Positions 11,820 through 25,872 of a stretch of 64,000 nt of DNA are shown piece after piece. This stretch comes from Ricinus communis (lineage: Eukaryota > Streptophyta > Magnoliopsida > Malpighiales > Euphorbiaceae). A program made the translations under genes and the position numbers. Each line of letters opens with the position of its first letter. Within the stretch, counting starts at the first letter, position 1. The stretch is from NCBI RefSeq assembly GCF_019578655.1, contig NC_063257.1, positions 13,640,001-13,704,000 on the forward strand. The letters run 5' to 3'. The notes below the pieces were generated by a model. It saw only the letters and a list, made by a program, of their open reading frames with translations, had not been told where the DNA came from and made no database searches.

Positions 11820-14048
11820 TATCAGCACCCATTTTCTATAACCAAATATTGAGAGAATTACGAAAAATCCTATGATGAAAGTTATTGCCTTTTTTGAGTT
11901 TCAAGAGACTGAAGATGAATGAATCTAAGTTAGGATTTAGATTAATTAAATTAAAATCACTTCTCTAGAATCGATTTTGGTTTAATTTTTAAAGAAATTA
12001 ACTTTGACAGTTAAAATGACAGTTTCTGCAAGTTCAGGGACTAAATTGTAAAAATTTCCAAACTTTTTGCCCATAGAGCCAATTGGCTATACACAGAGCC
12101 GATCGACTTAGCATAGAGCCAGTCGGATGTACATAGTGTCGATTGGCTATTTTTCAAGATTCGACGGTGTTTTACGTGTATTTTAACTTTAAAATTCCCA
12201 AAAATATAAAAATAAGATTCTAGAAAGTTTTTATGATAATTATTGATATTTTAAAAGATTTTTATTAGATATTATTGATCGAAGATTGTATTTTGACTTT
12301 AGGGTTTCTAAACCCTAGCTCTATATAAACATTATTATGCTCGAAGTCTAGGGTTAGCGACAGTCATTAAGCATTAGCAACACTCTTTCAGCAGACAAAG
12401 ATTTTTTAAGAGAAAACCCTACATTCAAACATAGAGAGTTTTTTTAAGAAGTCACTAAGAAAGAACCCTAGATTACAAAACCCTTTTCTTAGGACGATAG
12501 TAATTTTTTCTAGATCTTAAGCAGAACTGGATTCTCAGCCAATCTTCGATTCAACTACTTCCTTGTCTCTTGAGACCCCTAGAATAAAAACCTACAATGA
12601 CAATTGAAGGTTCCCCTACCTCTACATCATCAACATCCCTTTTCCCTACTAGTTTCTTTATGTTGATTTATGAATCTAGAAACATGATTTGTTTTACCTT
12701 TGAATGTATAACATGATTCACATGATTAGATTAGGATTTCTCTTGATTTAACATATTATTGATTTCATTAGATTTTGAATTTGATAATAGAAACATGTAG
12801 GGTTTTGAATTATGATTTTATTGGATTTTGGATCTGATTAATCAAATGAGTAGGTAAACATAATTAATTTGTAATTTTATGCAACAGAATTAGATTTTAG
12901 GGTTACTTATTGAAATTTAGAACCTTACTTAAAGTATTATATTTGTCTATTGTGAGTTTGATTTTTACAGTTTGCATGTTTTTAGATTTTCTTTGTTAGA
13001 TTTTATATTTTTATGTTTCTTATTTCATTTTACATATTTTAATCCTTTTTTATCCTCTGTGCATGTAAAATCGACTCTTATGTGTGAAAAACTAGCATAT
13101 AGATCATTTAAAGCCCTATAGCTAATCGACTTAGTGCAGAGCCGATTCAGCTCTGCATTGAGTCGATCGGCTCTATCCCTTAAGCTAATCGGCTGTACAT
13201 ATTTTAGCCCTGATTTTTTTAGTTTTAGTGTATTTTAGTGATTTTATGTACTGTACTTAGTATTTGGGTATTTTCCTCTCATTTTTAGTTGTAGAAAGGG
13301 ATGTATAGCTAGATTTAATTTTCTCCACCTTTTATTATTGTTTTATGCTTTATATATGCCAAATAGTTATAATGTGATTACCTAATTTAAATTCGATATG
13401 TAGACCCTAGACTAAATAAATTGGACCCAACATGAAAATTCTAGTCCATTATGTTAATCATATGGTAATTGGAGGCTAATTTTAAAATCAATATAGACTT
13501 AGTAGGTTTTTCCATGCTTTAAATGAATTAATTGGGCCATATGAGACTTAAGATCACATAATTGGACCTCTACATAAAAAGTAGTCCATTTAGGCTTAAA
13601 GGTTGAATTAAAGCATAACTTGTAATTAAGCTAGATTAGGTAAGAACTTTGTATATAATTATTTAGTAAAATAGATTAATAAATCAAACCTGGGTTGGGC
13701 TTAATAAAATAGGCTAGAGTTAAGAGGACCTTACATATTGTAATGAATGCTTGTAAATATAAATTATTGTATTTATATGGAATAGCTTAATAAATAATAA
13801 AATTAAAGACTAAGATACATAAATTAGGAAGTTGGCTTTCGGATCCATCTCTAGATGTGGCAAAGCTTCCTTAGAATCTAGTATGCCACTCAAATTAGTA
13901 AGAGTATCCTGGAGAATTACCCGGGTGGCAACTCCATCTCCACGCTAGTCTCTATGGCTAATTAGCATGTTCCCAATTAGGTTGAAAAGCCTTGCAGTGT
14001 TGTAGTCGCTATAGACACTTGGGTGCACATCCGAAATCGCTACCCACA
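11820..14048 (+). mobile_element. LTR-A, full length, forward
   Basis: It runs from TATCAGCACCCATTTTC (the start has mutated from TGTCAG) to CGCTACCCACA. It contains a good TATA box, CTCTATATAAAC, at about 12319, some 500 bases from the start, as expected for U3. Palindrome-rich blocks lie at 12075-12150 and 13110-13200. Flanking 5-mers are GCAGC and ATGAT, so no target duplication is seen. It could be one LTR of a larger, broken element or a recombined solo LTR. Confidence 0.85.
12318..12330 (+). promoter_or_regulatory. LTR-A TATA box
   Basis: CTCTATATAAAC lies about 500 bases into the LTR and is preceded by a conserved AGGGTTTCTAAACCCTAG palindromic block. The equivalent in the 31096 copy is TCCTATAAATAG near 31742. 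It probably marks the retroelement transcription start region. Confidence 0.6.
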
Positions 14049-15095
14049 ATGATTACTTATATTACTAACATTTCAAGAAGGAAAAGATGCAAATATCAAA
14101 AGGAATGCAACTTACGTACGTGTAAGTACTCAAAGTGAACTTTGGAGGGAGATAGTGCTCCATGGTAAGCTGCAAATTCCTAATTGAAAGAGGAGACCTG
14201 GTCCAAATTCTGTAATGGGGCCAAATAATGGAAGTTCAGTGAGTTCCCTAAGTCATTGAAAAAAAGTAGTCCCAAAGAGGTACACCAGGAAGGCCCGAGC
14301 CATATAATCTACCTCCTGAGCATTCCGAGGCATGAAGCCCCTGTAATGTAAGGGAATGCTCTAATAGGCCGAGCACTGAGTGTTCTGCACACTAACAAGA
14401 ACCTAAGTAAATCAGTGATGTAATGCACACTGACAAGAACCCAAGAACCCAAGCACTGATCATGCATGACATCTTCGAAAGGTACGGGCATATCTGTGAA
14501 GTCAATCCCTGTGATGGCAATAAAGGAAAGTAGGGATAGGGTCAGCTCACTAAACGGGGTATGGAAGGTGTGAGTGGTGCCCATCCACCTCTCGAGTAGT
14601 GCCTAGATCGAGGTATGGTCCGTCCTCCCAGTAATAGATGGCATTATAGCAACGAATTGGTGATATTCATTATTGTCGATTCTAGCCTGTACAAAGTTCA
14701 GTAACTCATTGAACCATTCGTAAGTAACATAGAGATTTTCGGTGAACTGGATCAATACGACATCACTTTGAAAAGCACAAAAACAAGTATGAGAACACGA
14801 TGCACATATATAAAGACCCGAAACAAGTAAGTATGTTGTTCATTTATTATTATTTTATGTCAAAATACCCTAAAACCCGATTTTTGGCTTGTGCACGGTC
14901 AATTCAAATTGTGTAGAACCGATCGACTCTATAGGTTAGGGCGCACATTTTTTAAAAATTCATCAAATTTTCATGCATTTTAAGCAAATAACGCATCAAT
15001 CTAGTGTATAATTCACAGGAAACAAGATTTAATACAAGAAAAATACCTCTCAAATGGACAAAAATTCCTGGTGTGAACGCGTGGCTTCTTTTAAA
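14049..15095 (-). pseudogene. Plant mobile domain pseudogene, copy 2
   Basis: A second, diverged copy of the PMD gene. Reverse-strand frames include GTTHTFHTPFSELTLSLLSF, AITGIDFTDMPVPFEDVMHD and a downstream LERWMGTT-like join, all aligned with copy 1. Compared with copy 1, about 900 bases are missing between the splice-donor-like sequence at 14115 and the exon at 14180, so 8940 is joined directly to about 9990. The first-exon side extends to about 15060, with the same 'aaacaagatttaa' block seen at 10880. It is cut on the left by the LTR-A at 11820-14048. Confidence 0.65.
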
Positions 15096-17008
15096 AGCTT
15101 GCCCCAAATCTATGACAACTGTGTCACTGTGTCGAAGGTTGTCTCATCCGTACTAGGCTCGATTCGAAAGTGAGCCATCCTAGAAGAGGTCTTAAGGGAT
15201 CACACGTGTATCTAATGTGAGGTGAAATCTAAACGTACTGCAATGAAAATAAATCCAATATAGAGAAAAGGAAGGAAGAAATTAATGGGATACAAATCAG
15301 ATTAGCATATCTAATGGGGGCTACTAACATCTTATTAGACAAAAAGTTAGTTTAACACTTAAATACTAGGATTAAGACATTACACAAGCAAAATGGAAAT
15401 TGTAATATTTGAAATACTCAAAACATGATATATATGCAACATTTATATATGAAACCTAAAACCAAGTCATTTTCAAAAAAAAAAAGAAGGCATTTAAGTA
15501 TAAAGGCATGTATTAATCCTAAAACCATTCATCATGCATTTAAATTCTAGTTAAGACATTTAAGTATAAAGGCATGTATTAATCCTAAAGCCAACCTAAA
15601 AACAACCTACAACATACCTATAAACTTTAAATAAAACCTAAGAAATGTTGGAAGAAAGTTTTATATGCTTAAAAACATCATTGGCATCAAATAAGAACAT
15701 CTTTTATACCTCAAATCATTCAAACATGTAAAAGAATAATATTTTGAAGCCTTTGGAAGCTTACCCTACGTGGGGTAAGGCTTAGCCCATGTGGGCTTAC
15801 CCCATGTGGGGTAAGCTTACAGGAGCTTCCTAAAGGCAAAAATGGAGGTCTTTTAGCTTAAAACCCCAAACATCAACGCAAAAGTAAAAAGTAAGATATT
15901 AAGGGCATAAAATATAACAAAAACTAATTTCAATCTAGATTTTTAGCCCTCGGGGTATACCTTTAAAGAATCAAAGGTGAGAAGTGGAACTTTGAGTAGT
16001 TGAGGGTTGTTTTGCCTCCTAGGACACCAAATAAACTCTCAAGAACTCCTAAACTTTGAGATACCTACAAACATAAACTCCTAGTTTGTAAAAGGGTTGT
16101 TTGTATTCTTAAGATTGGCTTAGTTCTAAAGTAGGTATAAAGTTGGTAAAATAGGATTTGAGTGTTTTTTATGAAAAAAAGGTGATGACTTAAGGGTTGT
16201 TTTGTGTATTAGGTTGCTAGAGTGGCTCAAAGGGGATGACTTGGAATGGTTTTGAAGGTGTTTTTGGTGATCAAGTATGTGTTTCAAGGAATAGGTATGG
16301 ATAATGGATATTTTTAGAGGTGTTTGTGTATAGAAGAAGACAAAAAAGGAAACCTTTTAGGGCTGTTGGTATGTTTTAGAAGAAGAAATATTACTGGAAC
16401 AACATGGGAGGTTAGGGTTTCAAGTGTGGTTGAGAGTCTATGAGTGTAGCTAGTTGTGGCTAAGTCCTTTAGGTAGAGAATAGGATGAATATATGTCAAA
16501 AGTAGGTTTTTAGGGTTTTTGAAGAGTGGTCTTTGATTGGTTGAGGAAATGGATGGTAAAGGATCAACTTTTAAGGGTTTGGGAGTGTTTAGAGATGATG
16601 GCACGTGTCCCTAGGGGAGTTCCAGCTGTCAAAAGCCATTAAGTTTAAGATAGATAGTCTTCTGAAGGTAAAACCTACGTGGGGTAATCGCCTAACTCAC
16701 ATGGGCTTAGCCTCACCCCACGTAGGCATAGGTTAGCCCACGTGGCTTAGCACATGGGCTTAGCTTGACTTGTGGATTTAAGGCGAGCGACTTAAGATCT
16801 TGAGCCTGGTGAGGTTTTTGGGCTCCTATTTTGTATTTTCAGGATTTTGAGGATTCTTTCCATCTCTTTGGTCTACTTTAAAAGTTTTGAGTGTCCTTAG
16901 GTGTCTTTTAGTATTTCTTTCCTTCACTACTCAAAGTTCACTCTATCGGGCTTATCCTAGTTTCGTCATTGGGCTTACATAATGGAGAGACAAAATTAGG
17001 TAATAACA
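15096..17008 (-). mobile_element. Gypsy-like 3' LTR, reverse
   Basis: On the reverse strand an LTR start TGTTATTACCTAATTTTG is seen at 17008. It is preceded immediately by a polypurine tract (17009-17025), so this is a 3' LTR. The body contains two clusters of CACGTGGG/CCCACGTG-type sequence at 15760-15830 and 16670-16765, and a 45-base direct repeat ('taagtataaaggcatgtatt') at about 15495 and 15556. The far boundary is unclear and set roughly at the end of the PMD copy. Confidence 0.5.
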
Positions 17009-17025
17009 GTTTGCCCCCTGCTTTG
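17009..17025 (-). other. Polypurine tract
   Basis: On the reverse strand this reads CAAAGCAGGGGGCAAAC, directly before the LTR start TGTTATTACC. A purine-rich run at this place is where plus-strand DNA synthesis of LTR retroelements starts. Confidence 0.6.
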
Positions 17026-17139
17026 TAAAATGATTTTTTTGAAAATTGGTTTTGCATGTAAAATCAACTTTTAGAGAATGAGTTTGAACTAAGGCAATGA
17101 AGAGTTAGATATCACTTGATAATGATCTCTAGATTTAAA

Positions 17140-17515
17140 ATTTCATTTGCCGAGGCAGGAAGCACCACTTCACTACTGCGATGAACGTTGTTATGCAGGG
17201 AAGACATCATCTTGCCCCTAAGATAGGAGGCACCGCCTTATTATCTCGTGCATGTTGTAAAAATTAGCGTTTTACTGTGGAAGACACCATCTTTCACTTT
17301 GATTGGTTGGTAGGATAGAAAGCACTACCTCACTGCCTAAATTTATTACGGGAGACACTATCTCACCCTTTGTTGAAGTTATAGGAGACACCATCTTGCT
17401 ACTTTGATTGGTTGGTTAAACAGGAAGTACCATCTCGTTGTCTAAATTTATTACGGGAGACACCATGTCGCTACTTTGATTGAAGTAGGAAGCACCACCT
17501 CGCTATTGATAAATG
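17140..17515 (-). repeat. Degenerate tandem repeat in a gypsy 3' internal region
   Basis: Alternating short units of 'gggagacaccatctcgct' and 'ggaagcaccacctcgct' recur at least eight times, with a longer period of about 105 bases marked by TTTGATTGGTTGG and 'aaatttattacgggaga'. Its place just inside the 3' LTR matches the tandem arrays that many Tat-type gypsy elements carry there. Confidence 0.65.
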
Positions 17516-17520
17516 AGCCC

Positions 17521-19044
17521 CTATAGAGAGAAAAGCCACTAAGTAAGAACTGATATTAGGAAACTTTTTTTGAGAACAACAGAAGATTTCCCAAAACCTA
17601 AGCAACACTGGATTCTCAAGCAATCTTCGATTTAACTGCTTCATCGTCTTTAGAGACTCGTATAACAACAATCTAAGGTGACAATCAGAAGGTTCCCCCA
17701 AATCCACCATCATCAATATTACTTTTCCTTTTAACTGGTTCTTTTGTCTTGTAATTCTAGAAACATGATTAGGATGTTGTCTTTTATTATTTTATGTGTT
17801 TTACACGATTATATTAGGGTTTGTTAGAAATTAACATGTTTTTGGCATGTTAGGCTTTGATATGATAATATAGACATGTAGGATTTTGAATCTGATTAAT
17901 TAAATGATTAGGAAAACATGATTCAATTTGCATTCCTATGTAATTGAATTAGATCTTTAGGGTTACATGATTGACATTTAGAATCTATCTTTAAATATCT
18001 TATTTGATTACTGTCTGTTATAATTTTTAGGATTTGCATTCTTTTTAAGTTTTCTAGTTAAATTTTATATTTTTTATGCTTCTAAGTTTATTTTACATGT
18101 TTTAATTCATTTTTTATCTTCTGTGCATGTGAAAACAGCTCCTAAGCATGAGAAATCGAAGGAATCACAAAACTGACAAATTGAAGCTCTAAACCGATCG
18201 GCTATACACCTTTTTGCCATGATTTTGGATTTTAATGTATTTTAGCGATATTTATGTACTGTGGCTTAGTTTTTAGGTGTTTTCTTTCATTCGTAGTTAT
18301 AGGAGGATTGTAATAATTAGATTTTTTTTTTCACTTTTATTTTTACTTTATGTTTGATGGATGCCAAGTATTTATAATGTGATTACCTAATTAAAAATTG
18401 GACATCTAGACTCTAGGTTAAAATTAGACCTAACATGAAATTGTAGTCCATTAGGTTAATAAGATGGTAAATTGGGCAAAATTTAAAAGTCAATATAGAC
18501 CTAGTGGATGCTTTAAAGAAACTAATTAGATCACTTTAGATTTAAGATCATTAAAATAGGCCTCAACATGAAAGATAGTCCATTTATGTTTAAAGACTGG
18601 AACCAAATGCATAATTAATAATTGGGCTAGACTAGGTGGGCCTCCTTGTACATAACTAAATAGTAACATAGGCTAACAAATCAAACATGGGTTGGGCTTA
18701 ATAAAATAAGCTAGACTTAAGAGGACATCACATGCTGTAATGAATGCCTGTAAATATAAATTGTCGTATTTATAGAGTATACTTTTTAAATAACAAAATT
18801 AAGAACTAAGATACACAAATAAGGAAGTTGACTTCTGGATCCATCTCTGGATGTGGTGAAGCTTCTTTATGGAATCTAGTTGCCACTCAATTAGCAAAAG
18901 TATTCCAGAGAATTACCTAGGTGGCGACTCCATCTTCGCGCTAGTCTATGTGACTAGTTAGCGTGTCCCCAATTAGGTTCAAAACCCTTATAGTACCATA
19001 GTCACTAGAGACACTTAGGTGCAAGCCCGAAACCGCCACCCACA
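17521..19044 (+). mobile_element. LTR-A, 5'-truncated, forward
   Basis: Homology to 11820-14048 begins around 17521, near the equivalent of 12450, and includes 'ctggattctcaagcaatc' at 17608. It continues to the terminus GAAACCGCCACCCACA at 19044. The U3 part with the TATA box is missing. A single GATCGGCT motif remains at about 18195. Confidence 0.8.
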
Positions 19045-19292
19045 GTTAGTCTTTATAATAGTGGCTTTATAGTTCCTTGAGAGATTGATCTCGAGGTGAA
19101 CTTACCTTTGCTATAAGAATGGTTTGTATACTTGCAAGTACAAATTTATAGACATCATATATACAAATTGAAGATGTACAATTTAATTTTCATGAATAAA
19201 GATTTATATTTCCTTTTACAAGAAAAAAGTTATAATCCCTAAAATTGAGAGATTCACTTAAATCAAAATCTAGTTGAAGAAGCAATTATAAA
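19045..19292. other. Intergenic, no feature seen
   Basis: AT-rich unique-looking sequence between an LTR-A end and a MITE-like element. No coding potential was recognised. Confidence 0.5.
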
Positions 19293-19797
19293 AAGGCTTA
19301 ATTGCAAAAGAATATTCGACCTTTGGCCTTTTTTTTCAATTTAATCACGTGTTTAGTTGCAAAAGAATCTCTCAATCAACCTAATATAACACCATTATCT
19401 TCAAACTAGTAGACAAATGTGAATTTGGGGGCATATGAAGCACGAGAATAAGAACAACTAGGGTTACAGATTGCATATGAATTTGGGAATTAGGGTATTT
19501 GGAGCATATGAAGCATGATGAATTTGGGAACAAGCATCTTCAATTTAAGATTAAAAAACGCACCGTTTCTCATCTCCAAAATGCACCGTTTTTTGTTTGG
19601 CTTTAAAACGCACCGTTTCTACGTGTTTAAGTTACCAGAGCTCCGGCAGCTACGTGGAATAAACTTCACCGAAAATTTCATTTATTGTATCGATTTGATA
19701 AAATTGATAAGGTCGTGCATGACATTGTTACAATTAAAAATACGTAATTAAATTGAAAAAAATGCCAAAGGTCGAATAGTTTTTTGCAATTAAGCCT
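19293..19797. mobile_element. MITE-like element with terminal inverted repeats
   Basis: The left end, AAGGCTTAATTGCAAAAG with CGACCTTTGGC at its inner part (19293-19327), is inverted at 19764-19797 (GCCAAAGGTCG ... AATTAAGCCTT). The arms are about 34 bases with three or four mismatches. TTATA occurs just outside both ends (19287-19291 and 19797-19801), a possible target duplication offset by three bases on the left. The interior carries three copies of an AACGCACCGTTT motif, at about 19556, 19581 and 19607. There is no credible ORF. It lies about 320 bases upstream of the bZIP start codon. Confidence 0.75.
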
Positions 19798-20113
19798 TAT
19801 AGTTTAGGTGGCCAAATACGTATTTAGCAAAAACAAAATAACAACTTCTATGTGGCATGTCCATTATAATGGCTAGTATCATGCTTATTTGGATGGATAG
19901 TAATTTTTTTTAGAAGAGAACAATAAAAAGCGTCGTAACCGTGTTGCCGAATAAACATTAACGGCGTCGTAAATTTTTTATTGATTAATGAAAGCGGAAA
20001 AACCAACCCTTATCATCTCCGCCCATAAACGATATTAAAGGGAAAAAAAAAAAAAAAAACCAGTAAAAAGCGCGAAAGAGAAAGAGAAAGAGAAATGAGG
20101 GAATAGTTAACCA
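19798..20113 (+). promoter_or_regulatory. Proximal promoter and 5' UTR of the bZIP gene
   Basis: This is the DNA between the MITE and the start codon. It contains two 'GCGTCGTAA'-type sites (19931-19939 and 19964-19972), an 18-A run at about 20044-20061 and a GAGAAA repeat at 20079-20095 just before the ATG. No clear TATA box is visible, so the transcription start cannot be placed. Confidence 0.45.
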
Positions 20114-22725
<2,612 letters not shown>

Positions 22726-23340
22726 CAGAAACTGGCTGCTGACTAGCTGACTTGTCCACTGCATGTGTGTGTTTATAGACTGACATCATGTTATTTAGAG
22801 AAGGTATTCCATTTTAGTTTCATCATTCATTCCATTCATGTTGTGGGGATAATTCTTAATTGTTTATTCTTAGGGTTCTACCAGAAAAAAAGGAAGCACC
22901 CAGGTTTTCATGTTACTTGTACGAGTTCAATGTTTAACATGGAGAGTTTTGTGTACTGATTTGTGATAGGAGCCATGGGGGGTGAAAGGTCAGTCCCATT
23001 GGGTGTCAATATGTGTATGACAATGTTGTCCAATTCATTTGTATCTGATTTCATCTGGTACTGTGTAAACCTGGCGTCTGTCATTATCATTCCTTTTCCT
23101 GGTTTTGATGGAAATAGGATTTCTCAGTCTCCATTTCTAGTCCAACCTGAAGGTTTTGGAGAATCAAAATTCACAGTCTGGTCTTAAATTTTTTATTTCT
23201 GTCTGCAATGCTTGTTGAGTAAGCTTATGCAGAAGAGAACCATTTTTTCTTTTTTGTCCTTTGTGTCTCTATTTTGCTCATCACTGGATGTTCGGGTCCA
23301 GCATTTTCAAGATAAGGTAGCTCAGATCTTAGCAACTGGA
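22726..23340 (+). other. Likely 3' UTR of the bZIP gene and downstream DNA
   Basis: This region has mixed composition, less AT-rich than the DNA beyond 23340. Short open frames at 22765-22959 and 22963-23187 show no domain and lie in the expected 3' UTR. A (A)17 run at 23340-23357 closes the region. No canonical AATAAA signal was seen close to the stop codon. Confidence 0.4.
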
Positions 23341-23357
23341 AAAAAAAAAAAAAAAAA

Positions 23358-24106
23358 TTACTTCTCAGAAAAATAATTTATTTTTTTTGTTTACATCAAT
23401 ACAAAAGAAATTATAAGAAATTTATTTTATAGTGTTGAAGTATTATTAAAAATTTAACTTTTTCTAATAAAAAAGAATATTAAAATATTAAAAGTTCATC
23501 AAAATTTTATATTTTTAGTTTATGGTTAATGACCATTCAGGGATCAGCATCAACCATTACTAAAGTTGGTTACCTGTAGTTAATTTATTAAAAGTTGGTT
23601 ATCTGTAGTTAATTTATTAATTGATATATATTTAGTTAGTTTTTATAGTTTTTATTAATATGTAAAAGACTAAAAATGCCATTTTCTTTTTTCCTTAAAA
23701 GTGGTTTAATTTTTCTTTAATTAGAAAAATTAATTTTGTTAATCAATTTCTTCAAATGCACTAAACACAAAACATTCTCCAATAGTATGTTTCTTTTTCT
23801 ATATTATACAAATTAGGGAAAGGAACTTAAATTTAAACTATTATTAAATTAAAAATATGTATACGCGAATCAAACTAAATATGTAAATCTCAGTATTATA
23901 TATAACTAGTCATTTATCTATGCTTTGCAAGCATAATATTATTATTATTATTATAAATAATAATATAAAAATGAATTTATAAAGAATATTTAATAAATTT
24001 TAAATATTTTATAAATGTTTGTCATATTTTAAAAATAAAAATAATTTAAAATATCTTAAGTGTCCGTTTTAATAAAATTTATAAGATTATAAGATTTTAT
24101 TAATAA
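23358..24106. other. AT-rich intergenic DNA
   Basis: No gene. A 'aaagttggttacctgtagttaatttatta' unit is tandemly duplicated at about 23571-23620, and ATT/TTA repeats occur at 23930-23960. Confidence 0.5.
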
Positions 24107-24575
24107 AATAAAAAGTAAAGTTTAAAAAACTACCATGTGACTTGGCATTAATATTTATTTTATCAAAGAAATATCACATGTTTTATTTTTTTAGCATCTT
24201 TCGGTATATATTTATATTTTTATTATTTTTACATAATTATTTTTATGTATTTAACTTGAACTATCACTAAATTATAATTTTATAAGCAATATGACATTTA
24301 ACAATGCAATATAAAAGTATTTCTTAAATTCGATTAAAATAAAAATATATATTTTAAGATAATGTGTTATGATTATAAAATATCTAGTCGAATGTTAAAT
24401 CATTTAAAAATACTTATTTTATCAAGAGTTTATGCTTCCATTAATAATTACAAACATTGAATGTACCTAAAGATACTAAAAAAAAATAAAACATATATTG
24501 TGCATTTAATATGAAAAAGACATCTATTCCTCAAGTGTAAAAGCGTGGTAGTTTTTTAAATTTTATCTTAAAATA
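24107..24575. mobile_element. MITE-like inverted repeat
   Basis: The left arm (about 24112-24210: AGTTTAAAAAACTACCATG ... TTTTTAGCATCTTTCGGTA) is repeated in inverse orientation at about 24465-24570 (on the reverse strand AATTTAAAAAACTACCACG ... TTTTTAGTATCTTTAGGTA). The arms are about 100 bases with moderate divergence and the loop is about 250 bases. There is no ORF. The size and structure suit a MITE, but target duplications were not resolved. Confidence 0.6.
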
Positions 24576-25464
24576 AATATACAAATTCTTTTAAAATACA
24601 ATAAATATTACTAATAAGCTATTTTTTAGAATTAAAAATTAACTTATTAGTTAATATAATATTAAAAATATAATTAAAACGCTATTTATTAGGAGTAGAA
24701 TTATTATTCAAATAGAATAATTAATATATTAATTATACGATAAATATAAAAATTAATACCAATATAACACTTATATGTCAACAATAAATACATATAAAAA
24801 AATTTATGTCAAAATAAATACAAAAATAAAATAATTTATATGTCAAAATAAATTACATATTACAAAAAGTTTATATTAAATATAAATAATATTAACATTT
24901 TATTTTTATAAATAAAAATTATCCAAAATTTTTCTACATAACAAAATATTTTACTAACTCAAATACCTTGTGAACTTGTCTTGCTGAATAACATTAGTCT
25001 AATTTGTTTTTTTTCAATAATTAAATCTACAATTTCTATTTAAAGACTAAATCAATCAAAATTTTAACTTATCTTCAAGTGTGCATCTCACTTTACATTG
25101 ATATATTAAAATAATAATAAAATATTTAATGTTTATCTTTTCTAATTAAATAGTAAAATATTTTCATACTTTTCATTCATTTTCTTTTTAGTCAATTATT
25201 TTTTTCCTCACAACATTGCCACTATTGCTCCTTTACTTCCACCGTTATTGCATCTCTATGTTCACCGTCGCCACTCCACCATCTTCATCTAACACATTAA
25301 TAAACAAATCAACCATCAATAAAATTAATTTATTAATAAACACTCAATTCACCCTTTTGAAAAATACATGTAATGCAAGTATTGAACATGGTCTGAACTT
25401 GCTTATGGGCCTAATTATTAGAAAAAAAATATCGATTCACGAGCTGACAATTTTCAATATATAA
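24576..25464. other. AT-rich intergenic DNA
   Basis: No gene recognised. The open frame at 25216-25464 is low-complexity and has no family resemblance. 24770-24860 contains short direct repeats of 'tatgtcaaaataaata'. Confidence 0.45.
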
Positions 25465-25872
25465 TTTTCTTTTTAGACAAAAAGATGTATTTAGTTAAAA
25501 ATCATGACAAAAAAAATCTCATCATTAAAGAATGTCGATTAATAAGATTCAACCATCTTCTCCGATTACCTATCATTATTATATTACTCGTGTTTAATAA
25601 TATGAATTTAGAGTATAATAACTCAAAATGTTGTTATTTGAACATCAAATTGATTTCATTAAATCAGTAATTTTTTAAACTGCGATTTGACAATTAAAAT
25701 AATAAAATTATGAGTCATTAAACTCTAAATTCATATTATCAGACATAGATAATATAATAATGATGACTGATCGGAGTGGAAATAACTGAATTCTTGCAAA
25801 TCAAAATTTTTTAAATAGTGAAATTTTTTTTTGTCGCAATTTGTAAATATATATATTTTTTTGTCTAAAAGA
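25465..25872. mobile_element. MITE-like long inverted repeat
   Basis: The ends TTTTCTTTTTAGACAAAAAG (25465) and, inverted, ATTCTTTTAGACAAAAAAAT (25872) pair with each other. A second pair of about 60 bases lies further in: 25555-25615 (TCTCCGATTACC ... ATATGAATTTAGAGT) against 25722-25783 on the other strand. Most of the element can fold into one hairpin. The small open frame at 25485-25670 is part of the arm. Confidence 0.7.

Noticed and set aside
11815..14053. Target duplication around the full-length LTR-A.
   Set aside because: Flanks GCAGC and ATGAT do not match, so a simple solo-LTR insertion is not supported here.
25216..25464. 82-residue open frame in intergenic DNA.
   Set aside because: Low complexity, no domain and next to a MITE. 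Chance is the simplest explanation.
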